This document shows, piece by piece, positions 1 through 5,873 of a stretch of DNA of 64,000 nt (its first letter is position 1; the number at the start of each line of letters is the position of its first letter). Under the pieces are notes generated by a model. That model did no database searches, was not told the origin of the DNA, and worked only from the letters and a program-made list of their open reading frames with translations. The position numbers were made by a program, and so were the translations under genes. Location of the stretch: NCBI GenBank assembly GCA_946540735.1, contig CAMNIN010000004.1, positions 1 to 64,000 of the forward strand, in the 5' to 3' direction. Origin of the DNA: an uncultured Prevotellaceae bacterium (GTDB lineage: Bacteria; Bacteroidota; Bacteroidia; Bacteroidales; Bacteroidaceae).

Positions 1-53
1 TGCCCGACACGGGTGAGCGTTACCTCTCCACTCAAATGTTTAATCACGAATAA
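1..53 (+). CDS. cysteine synthase (O-acetylserine sulfhydrylase), C-terminal end only
   Basis: Only the last 16 codons are inside the window (frame starting at base 3, stop TAA at 51-53). They read PDTGERYLSTQMFNHE. The stretch PDTGERYLST is the characteristic C-terminal signature of PLP-dependent cysteine synthases (CysK/CysM family), which condense O-acetylserine or O-phosphoserine with sulfide or a thiocarboxylated carrier protein. The stop lies 4 bases before the start of the DsrE-like gene, so it should be the upstream member of the same operon. Whether it is CysK-like or CysM-like (carrier-dependent) cannot be told from the tail. Confidence 0.8.
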   Translation, partial: PDTGERYLSTQMFNHE

Positions 54-57
54 GACT

Positions 58-537
58 ATGGCAGAGACAAAGAAACTATCCATCATCGCCTTCAGCGGCG
101 ATTTCGACAAACTGACGGCTGTGTTCACACTCGGCACGGGAGCAGCCGCCGTGGACTACGAGGTGAACATCTTCTTCACCTTCTGGGGACTTGACGCCAT
201 CAAGCAGAAGAAGGGACGCTCTTTTACCGGTGGCAACTGGCTGACGAAGCTCTTCGGCTTCATGATGGGTGGGCTCAGCGTAGCCCCGACAAGCCGCTTC
301 AACTTCCTCGGAGCCGGTCCTAAGATTTTCCGCCATCTGATGCGCAAGAACAATGTGGCCACGCTGGAGGAACTGGTGGAGGCCGCCAAGGCACTCGGCA
401 TCAACCTCTATGCCTGCGAGATGGCCATGCACGTGCTCGGGCTGAAGAAAGAGGATTTCATACCCGAGGTGAAGGATGTGCTCGGCGTGGCCTCATTCCT
501 GAAACTGAGCGAAGGCGGCCAGACATTGTTTATTTAG
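58..537 (+). CDS. DsrE-family sulfur relay protein
   Basis: A 159-residue protein starting MAETKK. It resembles the DsrE/DsrF (DsrE2-type) family, small cytoplasmic proteins that hold or pass on sulfane sulfur on a conserved cysteine. Seen here: an N-terminal beta-alpha start (KLSIIAFSGDFDKL), a hydrophobic middle (residues 33-45), a loop with Gly and Met (67-74), and a single conserved-looking cysteine, Cys120, in YACEMAMHVLGL, the position usually carrying the reactive Cys. An in-frame GTG at 13 would extend it but would overlap the cysteine synthase tail, so the ATG at 58 is chosen. It is 4 bases from the upstream stop and about 60 bases from the TusA-like gene, so it is probably co-transcribed with the sulfur cluster. 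Confidence 0.8.
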   Translation: MAETKKLSIIAFSGDFDKLTAVFTLGTGAAAVDYEVNIFFTFWGLDAIKQKKGRSFTGGNWLTKLFGFMMGGLSVAPTSRFNFLGAGPKIFRHLMRKNNVATLEELVEAAKALGINLYACEMAMHVLGLKKEDFIPEVKDVLGVASFLKLSEGGQTLFI

Positions 538-597
538 CAGTCCACCACCCCTTCTAAAGACAAATATGGCATGATACATCAACAAAATATAAGAGTT

Positions 598-882
598 ATG
601 GGATTATTCAAGAAAAAAAGCACCCAGCCAGCCATTCATTCAGAAGAGGATAAAGGCAGGCCCTACGTATTGGACATCACAAAAGAGCACTGCCCGATGA
701 CATTCGTCAAAACCAAGATTGAACTATCAAAGCTTCAGCCGGGCGACATTCTGGAGGTACTTCTCACGGAGGGCGAACCCCTCGACAACGTTCCGCGCAA
801 CGCCAAAGACCAGGGCTACAACGTCATTGGCGTGGAGCATGTGGAAGGTACGACCTACAAAGTAATCATCAAGAAAAAATAG
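598..882 (+). CDS. TusA-family sulfurtransferase-like protein
   Basis: About 94 residues. The core YVLDITKEHCPMTFVKTKIE followed by LQPGDILEVLL fits the TusA/SirA/YeeD fold, where the Cys-Pro motif at the start of the first helix carries persulfide sulfur. Here the motif is C32-P-M-T rather than the usual CPxP. A short Lys/Ser/Asp-rich extension (residues 1-20) precedes the domain. The start at 598 (MGLFKKKS, behind an A-rich leader typical of Bacteroidetes) is preferred; an in-frame ATG at 571 would add nine residues. Its place between the DsrE-like gene and the encapsulin/cysteine desulfurase pair suggests it accepts sulfur from the desulfurase or passes it to the carrier protein. The partner is inferred. 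Confidence 0.8.
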   Translation: MGLFKKKSTQPAIHSEEDKGRPYVLDITKEHCPMTFVKTKIELSKLQPGDILEVLLTEGEPLDNVPRNAKDQGYNVIGVEHVEGTTYKVIIKKK

Positions 883-892
883 GAAATACCAC

Positions 893-985
893 TTTCTGAA
901 GTAGTTAAGAATTCAGTAGTTAAAGAAGTTAAGCCAATTGCAACATGTCACACCACTGCGCCATCAAGGTAATGGCTTAACTACT
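893..985 (+). repeat. 93-bp structured intergenic repeat, copy 1
   Basis: This element matches 5121-5213 at 86 of 93 positions. It contains the inverted pair AGTTAAGCCA (927-936) and TGGCTTAACT (973-982), a perfect 10-bp stem. A second possible stem, GTAGTTAAG (901-909) with CTTAACTAC (977-985), uses the same 3' arm, so the two hairpins exclude each other. It sits directly upstream of the encapsulin gene. It may be a dispersed REP-like element or an RNA element that controls the downstream genes; the sequence alone does not decide. Confidence 0.75.
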
Positions 986-1017
986 AAAAATGTATAACAA
1001 TAAACAAGATTAAGACT

Positions 1018-2457
1018 ATGGCAGATTCAAATCTCCAGCGCAGTGTTACCACTGCCACCGCCAGAAGACTGGCGACGACAACCAAGACCGCCCCTCAGAT
1101 GGGCAGTATTACCCCAAGGCTATTGCTGAAACTGCTGCCGTGGGTGCAGGTAAGCGGCGGCACATTCCGCGTAAACCGCACGAAAGTAGAGCTACGCAAG
1201 AGCGAACGCCTGCCGATTCAGTATTTGAACGGTGTGCCATCGTTCTCGGCCAAGAGCCTGAAGGCCATCCCGCTTTTCTCGGAGTTCGACGACGAGATAG
1301 TGAACCGCCTGGCCCGCTCGTTTGAGACAAAGGAAGTGGAGATAGGCCAGCTCTTCGTAGAGGAAGGCAAGGACAAGCAGAAATTCTTTATCGTGGCCAA
1401 CGGTCAGGCCGAGGTCATCAGCAAGGGACCCCACGGCGAGGAACTGCGCATAGCCCTGCTGGGCGACGGTGAGTATTTCGGCGAGACCGACCTGCTCGAC
1501 GATGCCGAGTCGACCGTCTCGGTGCGTGCCGTCACCCCCACCGTGTTCCTGGGCCTGAAACTGAAAGAACTGGAGAAATTCATCAAGGAGGTGCCCGACT
1601 TCCGCGAGACCTTCACCAAGGCCGTCGACAAGCAGCTCCGCCTGAAAGCCACAGTGAACGACCACGGCGAGAAACACATCGACCTGGTGAGTGGTCACGA
1701 GGAGGACAACATCATTCCCGAAACCTATATCGACTACGAGGAGCAGCCCACAGAATACTCGCTGAACACGTTGCAGACCGTGGTGCGCGTACATACCCGC
1801 GTCAGCGACCTCTACAACAATCCCTACAACCAGCTGGAAGAGCAGCTGCGCCTCTCGATAGAGAGCATCAAGGAACGTCAGGAGTGGGAACTCATCAACA
1901 ACAAGAAATTCGGACTGCTCTCGGCCGTGAACCCAGCCTACCGCATCACCACCCGCTACGGCTCGCCTACGCCCGACGACCTCGACGAACTGCTCTCGCT
2001 GGTGTGGAAGGAACCCGCCTTCTTCATTGCCCATCCGCGTGCCATCGCCGCCTTCGAGCGCGAGTGCACATGGCGCGGCGTTCCGCCCGTGACCACCGAC
2101 CTCTTCGGCACGAAGGTCATCCTCTGGCGCGGCGTGCCCATCATCCCCTCCGACAAGGTGGAAGTGGAAGGCCAGTACCTGACAGGCCGCGGCGTTGGCA
2201 CCACAAAGATTATCCTGGTGCGCGTAGGAGAGAAGAACCAGGGCGTCATCGGACTCCACCAGAGCGGCATCCCCGGCGAGATTGGCCCGTCGCTCTCGGC
2301 CCGGCTGATGGGACTCGACAAGTTCGGCGTGGCTTCCTATCTGCTCACCAAATACTTCTCGCTGGCCACACTGACCGATGATGCCATCGCTGTACTGGAA
2401 AACGTAGAAGTAGGCTACTATCACGACTATCAGCACCGTAATAAAGTGGAGAAATAA
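1018..2457 (+). CDS. encapsulin nanocompartment shell protein with inserted cNMP-binding-like domain (family 2B type)
   Basis: A 479-residue protein with the layout of family 2 encapsulins, HK97-fold shell proteins that self-assemble around a cargo enzyme. Residues 1-75 form an N-terminal arm and the start of the shell domain. Residues ~80-205 are a cyclic-nucleotide-binding-like insertion (IPLFSEF, then FIVANGQAEV, then GEYFGETDLL). Residues ~235-479 give the rest of the shell fold (RVSDLYNNPYNQLEEQLRL, SIKERQEWELINN, FFIAHPRAIAAFERE). The phosphate-binding cassette lacks the arginine needed by cAMP-binding proteins: Ser165 is at that place. The stop codon is directly followed by the ATG of the cysteine desulfurase, so both are co-translated, as expected for shell and cargo. 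No TAnnTTTG promoter is visible just upstream. Confidence 0.9.
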   Translation: MADSNLQRSVTTATARRLATTTKTAPQMGSITPRLLLKLLPWVQVSGGTFRVNRTKVELRKSERLPIQYLNGVPSFSAKSLKAIPLFSEFDDEIVNRLARSFETKEVEIGQLFVEEGKDKQKFFIVANGQAEVISKGPHGEELRIALLGDGEYFGETDLLDDAESTVSVRAVTPTVFLGLKLKELEKFIKEVPDFRETFTKAVDKQLRLKATVNDHGEKHIDLVSGHEEDNIIPETYIDYEEQPTEYSLNTLQTVVRVHTRVSDLYNNPYNQLEEQLRLSIESIKERQEWELINNKKFGLLSAVNPAYRITTRYGSPTPDDLDELLSLVWKEPAFFIAHPRAIAAFERECTWRGVPPVTTDLFGTKVILWRGVPIIPSDKVEVEGQYLTGRGVGTTKIILVRVGEKNQGVIGLHQSGIPGEIGPSLSARLMGLDKFGVASYLLTKYFSLATLTDDAIAVLENVEVGYYHDYQHRNKVEK

Positions 2458-4023
2458 ATGATCAACCTATCAGAACTCAACAGTTTTCCCGGTCAAGACA
2501 ACTCGCTGGCTCTGCTGAAGGAAATCGCCCAGAAATATTGTCCCGAAGAGTGGCAGGATGCCCGACGGCAGGTATTGCCCGACGGGCAGCTGCTCTCGGC
2601 AGGCCAATGGCTGGACACCCCCCTGAACCTCGACGGGCTCAAGGCTGGATTCCAGCAGTTGCTGGTGGGCGGCAACGGATTCGAGGAACTGCCCTACATC
2701 GACGACACCGAAGCCGACACGCCCCGGACACTCCCACAGGAAGACGGCTTCGGCATAGGCATCCCCGAGACGCAGAAACTCAGAGACCTGCACTACGAAG
2801 AGGCCGACACGCTGAACTCGGAGCAAATCAAGAAGGACTTCCCCGTGCTCAACCAGCGGGTGAACGGCCACGATCTGGTATGGCTCGACAACGGCGCTAC
2901 GACGCAGAAGCCCATCCAGGTGATCGACAAGATTTCGGATTACTACAAGACGTATAATTCGAACATCCACCGCGGGGCCCACACGTTGGCCGCCCGTGCC
3001 ACGGATGCCTACGAGGAGGCCCGCGAAAAGGTGCAGCGGTTCATCAATGCCGCCACGAGCGAGGAAATCATCTTCGTGCGCGGCACCACCGAGGGCATCA
3101 ATCTCGTGGCGCAGACCTACGGACGGCAATACCTCACGCCAGGCGACGAAGTCATAGTGTCGGAGTTGGACCATCACGCCAACATCGTGCCCTGGCAGCG
3201 TGTCTGCCAGGAGCGTGGTGCCACACTCAGAGCCATCCCCACCGACCAGAACGGCGACCTGATTCTCTCGGAACTGGAGCGGCTCATCACGCCGCGCACG
3301 CGCTTCGTCTCTATAGGCCATGTCAACAACACGTTCGGCACCATCAACGACGTGCAGCGTATCATCGATATCGCCCACTCCCACCAGATTCCGGTGCTTA
3401 TCGACGGCGCACAGTCGATAGCCCACACGCCCGTCGACGTGCAACAGCTGGGAGCCGACTTCTTCGTGTTCAGCGGCCACAAAATCTACGGCCCCAACGG
3501 CATCGGTGTGGTCTATGGCCGCAAGGAACTGCTCGACAAGATGCAGCCCTGGCAGGGCGGCGGCAACATGATCAAGGACGTCACCATAGAGCGCACGGAA
3601 TACAATGTGCCGCCGGCACGCTTCGAGGCCGGCACACCCAATGTGGCCGACGCTATCGGACTCGGTGCAGCCCTCGACTACGTGAGCCATATCGGCATCC
3701 GCAACATTGAGCACCACGAGCACCAGCTGACGGAATACGCCCGCGAGCAATTAGGCCAGATACCCGGACTGACACTCATCGGCAATCCCAAGCAACGTGT
3801 CTCGGTAGTCAGCTTCGTACTCGACGGCATCCCCGTGCCCGAAGTGGGCACCTTGCTCGACAAGGAAGGCATTGCCGTGCGTGCCGGTCACCACTGTGCC
3901 CAGCCCGCCCTGCGTGCCCTCGGCTACGAGATGAGCGTGCGCCCCACATTCGCACTCTACAATACCCGTGACGACGTAGACAAATTAGTGATAGCAATCA
4001 AGAAGATAATAGGCAGATCGTAA
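2458..4023 (+). CDS. encapsulin-associated cysteine desulfurase (SufS-like, with cargo-loading N-terminal extension)
   Basis: A 521-residue PLP enzyme that removes sulfur from L-cysteine to give alanine and an enzyme persulfide. The catalytic part (residues ~120-521) is a group II (SufS/CsdA) desulfurase: FPVLNQRVNG and WLDNGATTQKP at the start, SELDHHANIVPW around the PLP-stacking His, LIDGAQS with the PLP Asp316, SGHKIYGPNG with the Schiff-base Lys342, and AGHHCAQPAL with the persulfide Cys480. The first ~115 residues are an extra low-complexity, acidic/Gly/Pro-containing stretch that plain SufS lacks. In family 2 encapsulin systems this extension directs the enzyme into the shell. The gene starts immediately after the shell stop codon. 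The cargo role is inferred from this extension and the gene pairing. Confidence 0.92.
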   Translation: MINLSELNSFPGQDNSLALLKEIAQKYCPEEWQDARRQVLPDGQLLSAGQWLDTPLNLDGLKAGFQQLLVGGNGFEELPYIDDTEADTPRTLPQEDGFGIGIPETQKLRDLHYEEADTLNSEQIKKDFPVLNQRVNGHDLVWLDNGATTQKPIQVIDKISDYYKTYNSNIHRGAHTLAARATDAYEEAREKVQRFINAATSEEIIFVRGTTEGINLVAQTYGRQYLTPGDEVIVSELDHHANIVPWQRVCQERGATLRAIPTDQNGDLILSELERLITPRTRFVSIGHVNNTFGTINDVQRIIDIAHSHQIPVLIDGAQSIAHTPVDVQQLGADFFVFSGHKIYGPNGIGVVYGRKELLDKMQPWQGGGNMIKDVTIERTEYNVPPARFEAGTPNVADAIGLGAALDYVSHIGIRNIEHHEHQLTEYAREQLGQIPGLTLIGNPKQRVSVVSFVLDGIPVPEVGTLLDKEGIAVRAGHHCAQPALRALGYEMSVRPTFALYNTRDDVDKLVIAIKKIIGRS

Positions 4024-4040
4024 AATTGTGAAATAAAACT

Positions 4041-4253
4041 ATGGCAAAGATTACAGTAAACGGCGAGGTGCAGGAGGTGGAGTCAGGCCTCAGCCTCACA
4101 GAACTTATCAGACAGAACAATGTGGAACAGCCCGAAATGGTTTCGGTGCAAGTGAACGACGACTTCGTGGATCGCTCAGAGTGGGACGCGCTGGAGATAA
4201 AAGAAGGCGACGTGGTAGATTTCCTGTACTTCATGGGAGGAGGCTCACTATGA
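4041..4253 (+). CDS. ThiS/MoaD-like sulfur carrier protein with masked C-terminus
   Basis: A 70-residue beta-grasp protein (KITVNGEVQEVESGLSLTEL, then VSVQVNDDFVDR, then IKEGDVVDFLYFMGGGSL). Carriers of this family end in Gly-Gly, which is adenylated by an E1-like enzyme and converted to a thiocarboxylate that donates sulfur. Here two residues, Ser-Leu, follow the glycines. Carriers with extra residues after GG (QbsE, Wolinella HcyS) need a JAMM protease to expose the glycine, and one is encoded at 5241. The stop overlaps the ATG of the ThiF-like gene (ATGA), showing translational coupling of carrier and activating enzyme. Which acceptor it serves is unknown; the nearby cysteine synthase makes cysteine the best guess. 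Confidence 0.88.
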   Translation: MAKITVNGEVQEVESGLSLTELIRQNNVEQPEMVSVQVNDDFVDRSEWDALEIKEGDVVDFLYFMGGGSL

Positions 4254-5062
4254 TAGATTTTACAGAAGATCAGATACAGCGCTATTCGCGACATATACTG
4301 CTGCAAGACGTGGGCGTTGAGGGACAGGAGAAAATCTTGAACGCCCGCGTGCTGGTGGTGGGAGCAGGAGGCCTCGGTGCCCCCGTATCACTCTATCTTG
4401 CCGCTGCCGGCATCGGACGCATAGGCATCATCGATGCCGACGTGGTGGACCTGAGCAACCTGCAGCGGCAGGTCATCCATTTCACAAAGGATGTGGGCCG
4501 ACCGAAGGTGGAGAGTGCCAAGGAGAAAATCCAGGCCATCAACCCCGACGTCACTGTGGACACCTACTACGAATTTCTCGACTCCACGAATGCCCTCGAC
4601 ATCATCAAGAATTACGACTTCATCGTGGACGGCACCGACAACTTCCCCGTGAAGTTCCTCATCAACGACGCATGCGTCATGGCAGGCAAGCCATTCTCCC
4701 ACGGCGGCATACTGCGCTTCAACGGCCAGACGTTCACCCATCTGCCCGGCACGGCCTGCTACCGTTGCATGTTCAAGGAGCCGCCACCCGCCGGAGCTGT
4801 GCCCACCTGCTCACAGGCCGGAGTGCTCGGAGCCATCGCCGGCATGCTTGGCACCATCCAGGCAGCCGAGACACTGAAGTATTTCACCGGCGTAGGCGAG
4901 CTTCTCACCAACCGTCTGCTCACCTTCGAAGCCAAGTCGATGCAGTTCCGCACCATACCCGTCCGTCATCGCGACACATGCCCCGTCTGCGGCAGCCAAC
5001 CCACTATCGACCACCTGATAGACTACGAACAAGCAGCATGCGACTTGCATAACAAGAGTTAA
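4250..5062 (+). CDS. ThiF/MoeB/HesA-family E1-like adenylyltransferase
   Basis: A 270-residue enzyme expected to adenylate the C-terminal Gly of the adjacent carrier with ATP. It has the N-terminal RYSRHILLQDVGVEGQEKI signature of MoeB/ThiF, the nucleotide-binding GAGGLGAP (38-45), Asp130 in DGTDNFPVKFLIND, two zinc-binding CxxC pairs (C170/C173 and C244/C247), and PTCSQAGVLG with Cys187 at the crossover loop. There is no C-terminal rhodanese domain, so sulfur must come from another protein, plausibly the desulfurase via TusA or DsrE. The start at 4250 overlaps the carrier stop by 4 bases. It could be called thiF or moeB, but the gene set points to a dedicated carrier system rather than thiamine or molybdopterin synthesis. 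Confidence 0.9.
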   Translation: MIDFTEDQIQRYSRHILLQDVGVEGQEKILNARVLVVGAGGLGAPVSLYLAAAGIGRIGIIDADVVDLSNLQRQVIHFTKDVGRPKVESAKEKIQAINPDVTVDTYYEFLDSTNALDIIKNYDFIVDGTDNFPVKFLINDACVMAGKPFSHGGILRFNGQTFTHLPGTACYRCMFKEPPPAGAVPTCSQAGVLGAIAGMLGTIQAAETLKYFTGVGELLTNRLLTFEAKSMQFRTIPVRHRDTCPVCGSQPTIDHLIDYEQAACDLHNKS

Positions 5063-5120
5063 GAGTTGGGATTTATTCTCGTTTTGCTGCGATTAAGAAT
5101 TCATTCCCAATTCATTCAAT

Positions 5121-5213
5121 TTTCTGAAGCAGTTAAGAATTCAGTAGTTAAAGAAGTTAAGCCAAATGCGGCGTGTCACACCACTGTGCCATCAAGGTAA
5201 TGGCTTAACAACT
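5121..5213 (+). repeat. 93-bp structured intergenic repeat, copy 2
   Basis: This is the second copy of the element at 893-985, differing at 7 positions. The stem AGTTAAGCCA (5155-5164) with TGGCTTAAC (5201-5209) is kept, though one closing base pair is lost. It lies between the ThiF-like gene and the JAMM gene, in the same orientation as copy 1. The two copies therefore bracket the shell-desulfurase-carrier-E1 block. Confidence 0.75.
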
Positions 5214-5240
5214 GTCTTGATAATTCTAAATTCTAAAAAA

Positions 5241-5633
5241 ATGACCATACCACAGCATGTAATCGACGAAATGATTGCCCAGGCCCAGAAGGACGCACCC
5301 TGCGAATCGTGCGGCTACCTGCTGGGACAGGGCGACACCGTCACCGAGAACTACTGGATGGAGAACATCGACCACTCCAGCGAGCATTTCTCCTTTGCGC
5401 CCCGCGATCAGTTTGCAGCACTGAAGTATGCCCGCAGCAAGGGTCTGAAAATTCTGGCCAACTGGCACAGTCATCCGGCTTCGCCCTCACGCCCTTCCCA
5501 GGAAGACCTCCGGCTGGCCAACGACCCCACCATCCGCTATGCCATCCTCTCGCTCCACGAGGGCATCCATCTCAACTCGTTTGCCATCAGGGGCGGCGAA
5601 GTGGCGGATAAGCAGGTGCATTATGAGTTATGA
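5241..5633 (+). CDS. JAMM/Mov34-family metalloprotease
   Basis: A 130-residue JAB1/MPN domain protein. The JAMM zinc motif is complete: Glu22 in CESCGYLLG, then H76-S-H78 with exactly ten residues to Asp89 (HSHPASPSRPSQED). Such single-domain bacterial JAMM enzymes remove residues after the Gly-Gly of sulfur carriers (QbsD, HcyD) or release cysteine from a carrier-Cys adduct (Mec of the CysO system). Here both jobs are possible: the carrier ends GGGSL and a cysteine synthase is in the operon. ATG 5241 is chosen because homology begins there; the in-frame upstream codons lie in the repeat. The gene is separated from the ThiF-like gene by ~180 bases that include repeat copy 2. Confidence 0.88.
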   Translation: MTIPQHVIDEMIAQAQKDAPCESCGYLLGQGDTVTENYWMENIDHSSEHFSFAPRDQFAALKYARSKGLKILANWHSHPASPSRPSQEDLRLANDPTIRYAILSLHEGIHLNSFAIRGGEVADKQVHYEL

Positions 5634-5841
5634 GATAGTAATTATGCATTAACCATTACGAATCAAGCATTATAAGAACAGTGGCTTCTGCTCAGCGACA
5701 GCCTCACGCCAGCGTTACTCTCCCTGCTCTATGCTTCGCCCACTTTCAGCATTGTCTTCAAGAACAGCCCTCTCCCAGGGCCATTATCGCCAACGTTTCG
5801 CTTACGGCCGACTGGTGCCATATTCCGCAAAAGGGACGCAA

Positions 5842-5849
5842 TATTTTTG
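5842..5849 (+). promoter_or_regulatory. possible -7 element before the DAACS transporter
   Basis: TATTTTTG fits the Bacteroidetes -7 form TAnnTTTG, 24 bases before the ATG at 5874. A second match, TACGTTTG, is at 5857-5864. No clear -33 TTTG was found. The rest of the 240-base gap after the JAMM gene shows no gene or RNA that I recognise. Confidence 0.35.
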
Positions 5850-5873
5850 TGAATCTTACGTTTGAACTATAGT

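Noticed and set aside
1192..2436. Long minus-strand open frame opposite the encapsulin gene (414 codons)
   Set aside because: A shadow of the GC-rich plus-strand codon usage; the plus frame encodes a recognisable full-length shell protein.
5634..5841. Small RNA or riboswitch before the DAACS transporter
   Set aside because: No stable stem series or known riboswitch core was visible on inspection; covariance search would be needed to say more.
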